From contig CANIVU010000001.1 in assembly GCA_947470805.1 (NCBI GenBank), positions 62,001 to 126,000 on the forward strand: 64,000 nucleotides of DNA, given 5' to 3'. Positions 32,124 through 40,982 of this stretch are shown here, piece after piece (positions within the stretch are counted from its first letter, which is position 1; every line of letters starts with the position of its first letter). The translations under genes and the position numbers were made by a program. Origin of the DNA: Acidobacteriota bacterium. Lineage in GTDB: Bacteria; Acidobacteriota; Terriglobia; Bryobacterales; Bryobacteraceae. The notes below the pieces were generated by a model that had not been told where the DNA came from, ran no database searches, and saw only the letters and a list, made by a program, of their open reading frames with translations.

Positions 32124-33969
32124 CCTCTTCCTCCTAACCCTCGCCACCTTCGGTGCCGAATACCGTCCCGTCTCCGAACAGTCCACACTCTCCTCCTTCG
32201 TCCTCACCGTCGAAGGCCCGCGCATCTCCATCGCCGCCCAAAAGCGCGCCGGCGGCAACTTCGCCATCCACTGGGTCCGCGGCTCCCGCTACCTCCTGCA
32301 GGAGGGCGCCGGCCCCGTCCGCGAATTCAAACACCCACTCACCAACGCCCCCGTCCTCCCATCCCTCACCGCCCTCGAAAACATCCTCCCCACCGCCATC
32401 GCCGAAACCGTCACCTTCCTCGGCCACCAGTACCGCCGCACGGGCGACAAAGACATCCCTCTCCCCGCCGCCGCCCAAACCGTCTACCTGGAGCCAGACA
32501 TCCTCATCGGCCCCGCCAGCAACAGCCGACAGACCGATGAAACCCGCCGCTACGACACTTCCGAATACACCTACCAACTCCTCACCCAGGCCGACTACAA
32601 AACCATGGCCGACGCCGGCGTCTCCTGCGTCCGCGTCGACGAGCAACAGGCAAAATGGGCCGACGCTCTCGGCCTCTTCTACTGGGGCACCGCCGCCCTT
32701 CCCTACCCCGAAATGCTCTACCGCCCCCAGTACCGCGGCCCTGTTATCTTCCTCGATGAACCCGCCGTCGGTACGCGCGATGCCATCCTCCGCCCCCGCA
32801 TGGAAAAGGACCCCGCCTATCGCCGCGCCGTCACCCCCGCCGTCGCCATGGAAGCCTTTAAGCACCACTTCGCCGAATCGGCCAACCGCAACGCCAGCGC
32901 ACTCATGAAGGCCCTCCGCGCCCGCAAAGACATAAGCGTGGGCACCCTCGATTTTCCCCAAGCCAACCTCTACTCCTGGGAAACCATGGAGGCCACCGCC
33001 GCCTACGAACTCTCGGCCAACCCCACCGTCCCCGCCGCCTTCGTATGGGAACCGGCCGGCCGCATCGGCACCTGGCGCACCGTCCCCGAACTCAACATGT
33101 CCTACGGCACACGCTTCCCGCTCAGCCCCACCGTGATCCCGTCCATCATCAATGGCTTCCTCCGCGGCGCCGCCAGCGCCACCGGCAAGCAATGGGGCAT
33201 CAGCATCTACGGCGCCGTCGAACGCGCCGACGCGCCCTACTGGCTCACCCGCGCCTATGACGACGGCGCCACCCACTTCTTCTTCTGGGACAACTACCAA
33301 CTCGCCTGCGTGCCCTTCGGTGAAGTACTCGCCCACGCCCGCCACCTCCGCGCCCACGCCAAGGCGCACCCGCGCACCGCGCCCGCCCCACAAGCCGAAC
33401 TCGCCATCGTCATACCCGCCGGCTACAATCTCGGCCACGTCCATCTGGGCAAAGGCCTCCTCTGGGGCCTCCCCGAAATGCACCGCGAACGCGCCAACGC
33501 CGCCGGCTCCACCTACGGCCAGGTCATGTCCGCCGCCCTCCTCGAAATGGAAAAGGCCATGCGCGACGGCACCCGTTTCGACGTCCTCTGGGACCTCCCC
33601 AACCTCCCCATCCGCGGCTACAAGAACGTCATCCGCATTGCCGAATCCGCCCGCGCCAATCCCAATCGCGGAGGCGGCCCGCCCATCACGCTATCCGTCA
33701 ACCAAGGCGCCGCCAACTGGCACACCGCCCACGCCGCCACCCCCGCCAACGTCTACTACACCACCGGCGCCGACGCCACCGGCACCTACCGCAACGCCCG
33801 TTTTTACTGGGAATTATACGGCCCCGCCGAAGAAGACATGCGCATCATCCCGCCCGGCGAAACAGTAAGATTCCAACTCGACAAACCCGGCGCCTACCGC
33901 CTCCGCGTCGCCACCGCCGACACCGAGGGCCGCACTACCGTCGAATGGCGCGCGCTTTCGCGCCCCTAG
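32110..33969 (+). CDS. Large secreted protein, possibly a TIM-barrel glycoside-hydrolase-like enzyme
   Basis: 619 residues from ATG 32110 (overlaps the cytochrome gene by 14 bases; this start gives a signal peptide MRASSLFLLTLATFGA). Not recognised as a named family. Central text such as VPAAFVWEPAGRIGTWR and THFFFWDNYQLACVPFGEV alternates strands and helices like a barrel with acidic residues at strand ends, and the last 100 residues look like a beta-sandwich. Translational overlap ties it to the PQQ-pentaheme pair. Convergent with the next gene, sharing 4 bases. Confidence 0.5.
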   Translation: MRASSLFLLTLATFGAEYRPVSEQSTLSSFVLTVEGPRISIAAQKRAGGNFAIHWVRGSRYLLQEGAGPVREFKHPLTNAPVLPSLTALENILPTAIAETVTFLGHQYRRTGDKDIPLPAAAQTVYLEPDILIGPASNSRQTDETRRYDTSEYTYQLLTQADYKTMADAGVSCVRVDEQQAKWADALGLFYWGTAALPYPEMLYRPQYRGPVIFLDEPAVGTRDAILRPRMEKDPAYRRAVTPAVAMEAFKHHFAESANRNASALMKALRARKDISVGTLDFPQANLYSWETMEATAAYELSANPTVPAAFVWEPAGRIGTWRTVPELNMSYGTRFPLSPTVIPSIINGFLRGAASATGKQWGISIYGAVERADAPYWLTRAYDDGATHFFFWDNYQLACVPFGEVLAHARHLRAHAKAHPRTAPAPQAELAIVIPAGYNLGHVHLGKGLLWGLPEMHRERANAAGSTYGQVMSAALLEMEKAMRDGTRFDVLWDLPNLPIRGYKNVIRIAESARANPNRGGGPPITLSVNQGAANWHTAHAATPANVYYTTGADATGTYRNARFYWELYGPAEEDMRIIPPGETVRFQLDKPGAYRLRVATADTEGRTTVEWRALSRP

Positions 33970-36002
33970 TGAATCAGGTACGACAACTTGCAGTAAAAAA
34001 TCCGGTCCCGCCGCGGAAACGAATACTCGCTGTACCCCACATACGCCGCCGTCCATGGGTTCAATTGGTACCGCACCAGCACGTCCTTCAACAGCCGGTT
34101 CGAACCCTCCCAATCCACCCGCATCGGATTCGCCGTCGCGTGATTCCCGTCCAGAATCACCCGCACCGATAACGCCTTTGAAAACTGCCGCGTCAACTGA
34201 ATCCGCCACAACCGCTCGGCATAAATCTGCGTCGCCTGGTCCGCCAGCCGCCGCTCAATCCACGCCCCGTCCACCCGCATACTCCGGCTCGGCCGGACCG
34301 TCGCCCGCCCCGTCCACGACACCAACTGCCCTCCCTCCGGACGCCGCCCCGCCACCGGGTAGTAATTGAATTCATCCCCCCGGTTATACGCCGCGCCCCA
34401 CCCGAACGACCGCCAGTGATCGTCGGAATAGGTGGTACTCATCCGATGCTTCCGCAGCGCCACGCCCCGGTAAACCTCCAGGCTCTCCTCCCGGCTCACG
34501 CGCAACTCCCGCTGCCCGCGAAACTCAAACAACAGCGGCACTGCAACGCTCCAATCGGTCAGCGTCCCCGCCGTGTCGCGAATCGTCTCCGCCTCCACGT
34601 CCGGGCCCCACGCCAGCAGCGGCCCCGTCGCCGGCCGGAACCGGTAGCCGCTCACCTGCTGGGTCTGCTGCAAATTCACCCGCGGCATGTACCCCAGCGC
34701 CGCGTCGAACTCCCGCCCACGGTAACGATACGACGTCGCCGAATGCACGCTCCGCCCCTGGTAACGCATCTCCGCATACGCCGCGCTGTTGGCGTTGTTA
34801 CTGTGCAGCCACTGCCCCGTCGCCGACCACTGATCGTTCAATCGAACCGACCCATCCACCCCGCTCATCATTCGCGAAACACCCTGCTCCCGCAGATCCG
34901 TATACACCGCCCCCACCGACGCCTTCTGCCCAAAGTCATACCGCGCACGCCCCACCGATAGGTGCGCGTTCGGCCCCTCCTCCCGCCGGTCATCCACTCC
35001 CAGCCAGCCAAACTTAAAGCCCCCCGCGCTCCCCGTCATCCGCACCCCGGCCTCCGGCGATTGCACCCGCCGCGAAAAAAACGCCGTCTCCGCCGTATTG
35101 AAAAAATCGGCGTGTTCCATAAAGAACGGCCGCCGCTCCGGATAGAAATTCTCAAACCGTCGGTTCCGCGAAAGCTGCGGCGCATCCGCCTCCACCTGCG
35201 AAAAATCCGGCCGGAACGTGCCGTCAATCGAGATCCGGTTGCCGATGTTCCACTGCGCGTCCAAACCGCCGCGCGTCTCCTGTCCCTGCCTGTCGTGCCG
35301 GTAGGAAACGTAAGGAATGAATCGGTAGCTGTGCAACGACCCGCCGCGCCCCGGCGCCGCCGCCGTCGCGAACTGCGGAATAAACCCCTGCAACCCGCGC
35401 GACAAATACGGATACGTCGCCACCTCGTTTCGCGCCGCCGTATACCGCGTCAACGCCACGCCCCACTGCGCTGTCTCCCCGGAGGCGTACCGGATCGATT
35501 GCAACGGAATCCGCAGCCATACCTCATACCCGTTCGCCGTTAGCCGCCCGCCGGACTCCCACACCGCGTCAAAACTATAATCATCTTCCTGCCGTTCGCT
35601 CACGATCCCATCAAGCTGTACACCCATCGGGTTCACAAAAAACACGTATGCCCGCTGCCGGTCGTGCAACGTATCCAGATACAGGCCAATCGCGTCATCC
35701 CCGCCCAGCTGGTCCCGCGGACTCATGTTTGCCCGCACCGTGCCCGCCTTCGCCGCTGCCCTAACGAACACATAGACGGCCTTTGCATCCCGGGCAATCT
35801 GCGCCTCGGTCGCGTCCGTCCCCGGCTGCCCGTCCCGGGGCTCCCGCTGCCGGAAATCACGCAGCGATAGCGCCACTGCCGGCAGTCCCTGCGTCTTCCA
35901 CTGCGCCGGCGGCGCTTGCGAAAGCTGCGGAATTACCAACGACGGCGCTCCCCGCAAACAGAACGGCATCGCGAATAGGATCAGGCCTAACAACGTGCGC
36001 AT
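33966..36002 (-). CDS. DUF5916/CBM9-like outer-membrane protein
   Basis: 678 residues from ATG 36002, chosen for the adjacent GGAGAAGGT site and a signal peptide (MRTLLGLILFAMPFCLRGA). The N-terminal half (about 40-220) is a carbohydrate-binding-module-9-like beta-sandwich (DAKAVYVFVRAAAK, GGDDAIGLYLDTLHDRQ, NGYEVWLRIP). The rest is DUF5916, beginning RPDFSQVEADAPQLSRN and FENFYPERRPFFMEHADFF, with many alternating aromatic strands ending in aromatic YCKLSYLIH, as in outer-membrane barrels. It is proposed to bind or import glycans. Function unproven. Confidence 0.85.
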   Translation of the reverse strand: MRTLLGLILFAMPFCLRGAPSLVIPQLSQAPPAQWKTQGLPAVALSLRDFRQREPRDGQPGTDATEAQIARDAKAVYVFVRAAAKAGTVRANMSPRDQLGGDDAIGLYLDTLHDRQRAYVFFVNPMGVQLDGIVSERQEDDYSFDAVWESGGRLTANGYEVWLRIPLQSIRYASGETAQWGVALTRYTAARNEVATYPYLSRGLQGFIPQFATAAAPGRGGSLHSYRFIPYVSYRHDRQGQETRGGLDAQWNIGNRISIDGTFRPDFSQVEADAPQLSRNRRFENFYPERRPFFMEHADFFNTAETAFFSRRVQSPEAGVRMTGSAGGFKFGWLGVDDRREEGPNAHLSVGRARYDFGQKASVGAVYTDLREQGVSRMMSGVDGSVRLNDQWSATGQWLHSNNANSAAYAEMRYQGRSVHSATSYRYRGREFDAALGYMPRVNLQQTQQVSGYRFRPATGPLLAWGPDVEAETIRDTAGTLTDWSVAVPLLFEFRGQRELRVSREESLEVYRGVALRKHRMSTTYSDDHWRSFGWGAAYNRGDEFNYYPVAGRRPEGGQLVSWTGRATVRPSRSMRVDGAWIERRLADQATQIYAERLWRIQLTRQFSKALSVRVILDGNHATANPMRVDWEGSNRLLKDVLVRYQLNPWTAAYVGYSEYSFPRRDRIFYCKLSYLIH

Positions 36003-36038
36003 ACCTTCTCCACGATACCAATCCATCAGTCCGGCCGA

Positions 36039-36245
36039 TTAGCCGACCTTTTCAACCTTCTCGACCTTTTCCTTCTTCTCCGGCTTCGGGTTGTCTTCCG
36101 GACGTCCGGCCTTGGCCACCAGGCCGACCTTCTCGATCCTTTCGATCTTCTCCGGCTTCGGCTTGTCTTCCGGGCGACCGCCCTTCGCAAAGGACATCGT
36201 GGCGAGGGCCGACGTCATGCTGGCAATTAAAAGGTGTTTGAACAT
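36039..36245 (-). CDS. Small secreted Lys/Glu/Pro-rich repeat protein
   Basis: 68 residues from the ATG at 36245; the GGAGA site lies 6 bases from this ATG but abuts an alternative at 36251. A signal peptide (MFKHLLIASMTSALATMSFA) is followed by two near repeats beginning RPEDKPKPEKIERIEKVG and RPEDNPKPEKKEKVEKV. The mature part is almost all charged residues and proline, so it should be disordered. No family is recognised. It precedes the DUF5916 gene by 37 bases on the same strand and may be a periplasmic spacer or binding peptide. Confidence 0.6.
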   Translation of the reverse strand: MFKHLLIASMTSALATMSFAKGGRPEDKPKPEKIERIEKVGLVAKAGRPEDNPKPEKKEKVEKVEKVG

Positions 36246-36362
36246 CGTCATTCTCCGACTTGAATTTGGGATTGTGCGGCCGTTTGGGCGATCACTCCAA
36301 CTGCCAACATTCACTCAGACAATCCCCGCCGGAGAGCGGAACAACAATCTGCAAATTATTTT

Positions 36363-36812
36363 CTAAAACTCAATCTGGCCCCGCTTGCCATCGAAGAAAG
36401 CCTCTTCCAAGCCAGCCGCTTTCGCCAGTTCCGAAATGCTCTTAAACGCCCCGTTCCCCTCCCGGTGCTTCACAATCGCCGCCGCCACCGCCGCCTTCAC
36501 CTGCAACCCCTCGGCAATCTGCGCCGCCGTCGCCTGGTTCACATTCACCCGCACCGGTGAAAACTGCGCCACCAGATAATCCGAAACCTCCGCCCACTCC
36601 TCTTCCTCGCCCTTCGCCCCGCGCCGGATCATGTCCTCAATGACATTGTTCCAGCCATCCCGCGTATCCCGTTTCCGCATGAAATTGCCGAACCCGTGAC
36701 AACTCCCGCACAACCGCTCGGTCGTCTTCCGGCCGGGCCCTTCGGGCAACTGCTTCGTATTCTGCGCGGGACAAACCACCATCCCAATCACCAACAATCC
36801 TAGGAAACGCAT
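36363..36812 (-). CDS. Monoheme cytochrome c fused to a ComEA-like helix-hairpin-helix domain
   Basis: 149 residues with a signal peptide (about 1-16). A single heme site C35-GSC-H39 lies in a small cytochrome domain (about 20-85). This is followed by a helix-hairpin-helix domain (about 88-149: VNVNQATAAQIAEGLQVKA, then IVKHREGNGAFKSISELAK) as in ComEA/photosystem II PsbU-like proteins. HhH domains bind DNA or act as protein spacers, and pairing with an exported heme is unusual. Divergent by 41 bases from the diheme peroxidase lipoprotein gene. Confidence 0.82.
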   Translation of the reverse strand: MRFLGLLVIGMVVCPAQNTKQLPEGPGRKTTERLCGSCHGFGNFMRKRDTRDGWNNVIEDMIRRGAKGEEEEWAEVSDYLVAQFSPVRVNVNQATAAQIAEGLQVKAAVAAAIVKHREGNGAFKSISELAKAAGLEEAFFDGKRGQIEF

Positions 36813-36853
36813 GGGCTTTCCCTTTATTGTCGCTCAGGAGATAATGGCGGTTG

Positions 36854-37882
36854 ATGAGACTCATCCTCGTGGTCGCCGTGTTGCTGCTCGGAGCCTGCGC
36901 GAAAACAGCGGGGACAAACCCCATCGGCAAACGCATCGAAATCGTCGCCCCCCTCGGCCTCCCGCCCATCCCCGTCGCCGACGACAATCCCCCCACCGCC
37001 GAAACCCTCGCCCTCGGCAAAAAACTCTACTTCGACACCAAACTCTCCGCCGATAACTCTATCGCCTGCGCCTCCTGCCACGACCCCGCAAAAGGCTTCA
37101 CCGACAACCGCAAAACAGCCCTCGGCTTCAAGCAGCAAACCGGCAACCGCAGCGCCCCAACCGTGCTCAACGCCGCCTACAGCCCCCGCCAGTTCTGGGA
37201 CGGGCGCGCCCCCTCCCTCGAAGCCCAGGCCGCCGGCCCCATCGCCAATCCCATCGAGATGAACCTCCCCCACGAGGCCTGCGTCGCGAAGGTCAACGCT
37301 GACCCCGAATACCGCGCCCTCTTCGCCAAAGCCTACGGAGAAGGCGCCATCCATATGGTCCACATCCAGAAGGCCATCGCCACCTTCGAACGCACCATCG
37401 TCACCGGCAACTCCCCCTTCGATCGCTACCAGTACGGCAACGACAAATCCGCACTCTCTGAATCTGCAGCGCGCGGCCTCGCCCTATTCATGGATCGCGA
37501 CCGTGCCAACTGCGCCACCTGCCACACCGTCGGCGCCCAATCGGCCCTCTTCACCGACGGCCTCTTCCACAACCTCGGCGCCGGCATGAACGCCGAAGGC
37601 GAACTCACCGATCCCGGCCGCTTCGCCGAAACAAAGAACGAAGCCGACCGAGGCGCCTTCAAAACACCCACCCTCCGAAACATCGCTCAAACCGCTCCCT
37701 ACATGCACGATGGCAGCGTCAAAACCCTTCGCGCCGTCGTCGATTTCTACGTCGGCGGCGGCAGTTCCAACCCTCATCTCGACAAGCAAATCAAACCCCT
37801 CGCCCTCACCGGCCGCGACCGCGAAGACCTGGTCGCCTTCCTCGAATCCCTCACCGGTGAATTAGCCCGCGTGAAGGAATAA
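36854..37882 (+). CDS. Diheme cytochrome c peroxidase/MauG-family lipoprotein
   Basis: 342 residues from ATG 36854 (a TTG 3 bases earlier is 10 bases from the AGGAG site and could be used instead). Lipobox LLLGAC puts mature Cys at 15. Two heme sites, C72-ASC-H76 and C220-ATC-H224, with the family texts FDTKLSADNSIACASCHDP, NRSAPTVLNAAYSPRQFWDGR and FKTPTLRNIAQTAPYMHDGSVKTLRAVVDFY. Enzymes of this family reduce hydrogen peroxide or oxidise protein side chains at the periplasmic face. First of three consecutive lipoprotein genes. Confidence 0.92.
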   Translation: MRLILVVAVLLLGACAKTAGTNPIGKRIEIVAPLGLPPIPVADDNPPTAETLALGKKLYFDTKLSADNSIACASCHDPAKGFTDNRKTALGFKQQTGNRSAPTVLNAAYSPRQFWDGRAPSLEAQAAGPIANPIEMNLPHEACVAKVNADPEYRALFAKAYGEGAIHMVHIQKAIATFERTIVTGNSPFDRYQYGNDKSALSESAARGLALFMDRDRANCATCHTVGAQSALFTDGLFHNLGAGMNAEGELTDPGRFAETKNEADRGAFKTPTLRNIAQTAPYMHDGSVKTLRAVVDFYVGGGSSNPHLDKQIKPLALTGRDREDLVAFLESLTGELARVKE

Positions 37883-37891
37883 ACTGGTTCC

Positions 37892-38644
37892 GTGCTCTTC
37901 CTACTGCCCCTGCTGCTACTGCTCGCCGCCTGCGCCCCGGCGCCCAAGCCAGCCGAGCCCGCGCCACCCGCTCCCGTCGTTTTCCAAGTCGATCCCGCCA
38001 CCGCCGGCGTCATCCGCGGCACCATCAAATTCACCGGAAAGAAGCCGGCCGCAAAGAAAATCTCCCTTGACGCCGACGCCCAATGCGTCAAGCTCCACCC
38101 CGGCGGGATCATCACCGAAGAAGGCGTTATTCTCGCTGCCAACGGCGCAGTCGGCAACGTCTTCGTCTATCTCAAATCCGGCCTCGAAGGCAAACACTTC
38201 TCCACCCCAAAAGAACCCGTCGTCATCGACCAAAAGGGCTGCTGGTTCGCCCCCCGCGTCCTCGGCATGCAAACCGGCCAGCCGCTCAAAGTCACTAACT
38301 CCGATCCCGTCACCCACAACATCCACCCGCAGCCCCAAAAGAACCGCGACTGGAACCAAAGCCAGTCCCCCGAAGACCCGCCCCTCCAGCGAAAATTTAC
38401 AGCACCGGAGATCATGATCCCGATAAAGTGTAACGTGCATAATTGGATGCACGCTTGGCTCGGCGTGCTCGATCATCCGTACTTCGCCGTCACCGGCACC
38501 GACGGCTCTTTCGAAATCCGTAGCGTCCCGCCCGGCAACTACACGGTCGCCGTCTGGCAGGAAACGCTCGGCGCCGACGAGCAACCCGTCACCCTCGCCC
38601 CCTCGGCGAAAACTGACCTGACATTCACCTTCAAAGGCAATTAA
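37892..38644 (+). CDS. Cupredoxin-like lipoprotein (methylamine-utilisation type)
   Basis: 250 residues from a GTG start. Lipobox LLAAC gives mature Cys14. The C-terminal 2/3 holds a type-1 copper site: H142 in VTHNIHP, then C180-x2-H183-x2-M186 in IKCNVHNWMHAW. It is preceded by ITFTG-like strands and followed by DGSFEIRSVPPGNYTVAVWQE, a carboxypeptidase-regulatory-like sandwich. Such proteins pass electrons at the membrane surface. It sits 9 bases after the peroxidase and 3 bases before the propeller gene, suggesting a peroxidase-cupredoxin electron route. Confidence 0.85.
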   Translation: MLFLLPLLLLLAACAPAPKPAEPAPPAPVVFQVDPATAGVIRGTIKFTGKKPAAKKISLDADAQCVKLHPGGIITEEGVILAANGAVGNVFVYLKSGLEGKHFSTPKEPVVIDQKGCWFAPRVLGMQTGQPLKVTNSDPVTHNIHPQPQKNRDWNQSQSPEDPPLQRKFTAPEIMIPIKCNVHNWMHAWLGVLDHPYFAVTGTDGSFEIRSVPPGNYTVAVWQETLGADEQPVTLAPSAKTDLTFTFKGN

Positions 38645-38647
38645 CCG

Positions 38648-39673
38648 ATGCGTTTCGCTCCTCTGGCACTTCTCCTCGTCCTCCTCGGCGGCTGCGCCAA
38701 ACAGCCTGAAAAACCCAAGGGCTATCGAATCTACGTCACCAACGAACGCTCCGGTGATTTGAGCGTGATTGACTCGGAAACCAACGCCGTCGTCGCCACC
38801 GTCCCCCTCGGCAAACGCCCCCGCGGCATCCACGCCAGCCCCGATGGCAAGCTCATCTACGTGGCCCTCAGCGGCTCCCCCATCGCCGGCCCCGGCGTCG
38901 ATGAAAGCACCCTCCCTCCCCCCGACAAAAGCGCCGACGGCATTGGCGTCTACGACGTCGCCCAAGGCAAAATCGTCAAGATGCTCAAGAGCGGCAGCGA
39001 CCCCGAAGAGTTCGACATCTCCGCCGACGGCAAGTTCCTCTACGTCTCCAACGAAGACGCCGCCGGCGTGTCGATCCTCGATCTCGCCACCGAAAAAATC
39101 ATCGCCACCCTCCCCACCGGCGAAGAGCCCGAAGGCGTCAAACTCAGCCCCAACGGCAAGTTCGTCATGGCGACTTCCGAAGACGCCGGCATGGTCTACA
39201 AGATCGATACCGCCGCAGCCAAAGTCGTCAGTTCCATGAAGGTCGGCCGCCGCCCCCGTACCATCGCCTGGATGCCCGACAACATCCACGCCTTCGTCAA
39301 CGCAGAAAACGACGGCACCGTCGTCCACATCGACACCGAAAAGAACACCGTCCTCGAAACGATCGAACTCGGCGAAGCAGGCGTCGTCAAACCCATGGGC
39401 GTGCTTCTCTCCCCCGATAACGCCAAACTCTACGTCACCACCGGCCGCGGCAAGAAGGTGTTCGTCATCGATACCGCCACCCGCAAAGTCGACACGTCCT
39501 TCGAAGTCGGCCAGCGCCCCTGGGGCCTCGCCATGTCACCCGACGGCAAGACGCTCTACACCGCCAACGGCCCGTCGAACGACCTCTCCGTCATCGATCT
39601 CGCCACCAAATCCGTGACGAAGAAGATCCCCCTCACCGGCTCCCCCTGGGGCGTCATCGTCCTGAAACCGTAA
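38648..39673 (+). CDS. YVTN/YncE-family beta-propeller lipoprotein
   Basis: 341 residues. Lipobox LLGGC puts mature Cys at 16. Seven YVTN-type repeats are visible, for example IYVTNERSGDLSVIDSETN, LYVSNEDAAGVSILDLATE and LYVTTGRGKKVFVIDTATR, each with the PDGK turn. Such propellers accompany PQQ- or amine-dehydrogenase systems as scaffolds or electron-transfer partners. Third lipoprotein in a row. It overlaps the convergent kinase gene by 20 bases at its end. Confidence 0.88.
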   Translation: MRFAPLALLLVLLGGCAKQPEKPKGYRIYVTNERSGDLSVIDSETNAVVATVPLGKRPRGIHASPDGKLIYVALSGSPIAGPGVDESTLPPPDKSADGIGVYDVAQGKIVKMLKSGSDPEEFDISADGKFLYVSNEDAAGVSILDLATEKIIATLPTGEEPEGVKLSPNGKFVMATSEDAGMVYKIDTAAAKVVSSMKVGRRPRTIAWMPDNIHAFVNAENDGTVVHIDTEKNTVLETIELGEAGVVKPMGVLLSPDNAKLYVTTGRGKKVFVIDTATRKVDTSFEVGQRPWGLAMSPDGKTLYTANGPSNDLSVIDLATKSVTKKIPLTGSPWGVIVLKP

Positions 39674-40961
39674 CGGCCTGCACGCCCGCCGTCTGCGCCA
39701 CGGTGGTGGTCCCTCGCGAGACCACCACCCCCTTCTCCTTCGGTCCCTGATTGTCCAGGTACTCTTCCCCGTCCCGCAACGCCAACCCCGCCACCGTCAA
39801 CAGCCGCACCACCGCCCGCTTCTTCTTTTCCAACCCCGCCAGCACGCCTCTCGCCACCGCCCCCTCGCCAACCACAACAACCCCGCCCACAGTCACCGCA
39901 TCGGTCACCGTGAACGCCAACGCCATCCCAGCCTGCGCGTCTTTTCCAATCTCGGTCCGCAACGACAACCGCACCCGCGTCCCCTCCGGCACCGTCACCA
40001 TCGCCGGCGCGGCCGGTGGCGGTGCCACAGCCGTCGGGCTCGGCTTGTCCATAATCACCGGTGCCGGAGGTGCCAACGGCGCCACCACCGCCGCCTTCGG
40101 CCGCAAACCAACCCAGCCAATACCCAACACCACCGGAACACCCACCCACCACCACCGTCGCGATGCCATCCGCACCCGCGGTGCCACAATCACCGTCTCC
40201 GCCAACAATCCAGAATCAAACACCAACGCCGCCCGCACCTCCCCCATCGTCTGAAACCGCTCACCCGGCGCCTTCCGCATACACTGCCGAATCACATCCG
40301 CCAGCCCCGCCTCCACCCGCTCGAGCACCCCATCCTCCGCCGCAAACGCCCGCTCCCCCGTAGCCATTTCAAACAGCACCGCCCCCAACGAAAACACATC
40401 GCTCCGCGCATCCGCAGCCCGCCCCTGCGCCTGCTCCGGAGACATGTAACAGAACGTCCCCACAATCGCTCCCTCCACCGTCAACGCCTCGCCCTCCACC
40501 CCCACCCACTTCGCCAAACCAAAATCCAACAACTTCACCTGGTCCCGCCCGGTCACCATGATGTTCCCCGGCTTCAAATCCCTGTGCACAATCCCCGCCG
40601 CATGCGCAGCCTCTAGCGCATCCACAATCTGCACGGCGTAACCCACAACCTGCCCCACCGCCATCCCGCCCCGAGGAATCAGCGCCCCCAGCGTCCGTCC
40701 CTCCACCAGCTCCATCACCATCACGTCCACGCCGTCGTCGCAAACCACATCGTGCACCGTCACGATATGCGGATGCTGCAACGCCGATGCCGCCCGCGCC
40801 TCCCGCAAAAACCGCTCCCTCTCCCCGCCCCGGTCCGCCCGCAAAACCTTCACCGCCACGAACCGCTCCAGCTGCAAGTCCCGAGCCCGATACACTTCCC
40901 CCATCCCGCCGGACCCGAGCTTCTCCAACACCTCATATCGCCCACAGATCGGGGAGTGCAT
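39654..40961 (-). CDS. Serine/threonine protein kinase with membrane anchor
   Basis: 435 residues. The Hanks-type kinase domain (about 8-265) is complete: glycine loop LGSGGMGEVYRARD, K38 in AVKVL, D128 in HRDLKPGN, D146 in LLDFGLA, with an APE-like MSPEQAQG. A membrane segment at about 288-306 (RWWWVGVPVVLGIGWVG) leads to a Pro-rich linker and a small extracytoplasmic beta-domain (MVTVPEGTRVRLSLRTEI). It is a PknB-type sensor kinase without PASTA repeats, which phosphorylates cytoplasmic targets upon an outside signal. Convergent with the propeller gene (20 bases shared). Confidence 0.93.
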   Translation of the reverse strand: MHSPICGRYEVLEKLGSGGMGEVYRARDLQLERFVAVKVLRADRGGERERFLREARAASALQHPHIVTVHDVVCDDGVDVMVMELVEGRTLGALIPRGGMAVGQVVGYAVQIVDALEAAHAAGIVHRDLKPGNIMVTGRDQVKLLDFGLAKWVGVEGEALTVEGAIVGTFCYMSPEQAQGRAADARSDVFSLGAVLFEMATGERAFAAEDGVLERVEAGLADVIRQCMRKAPGERFQTMGEVRAALVFDSGLLAETVIVAPRVRMASRRWWWVGVPVVLGIGWVGLRPKAAVVAPLAPPAPVIMDKPSPTAVAPPPAAPAMVTVPEGTRVRLSLRTEIGKDAQAGMALAFTVTDAVTVGGVVVVGEGAVARGVLAGLEKKKRAVVRLLTVAGLALRDGEEYLDNQGPKEKGVVVSRGTTTVAQTAGVQAVTVSGR

Positions 40962-40982
40962 CGCCCCCGATCATCCCACGAA

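Noticed and set aside
32134-33483. A 449-codon minus-strand open frame
   Set aside because: Antisense to the 619-residue secreted protein; Gly-rich without motifs.
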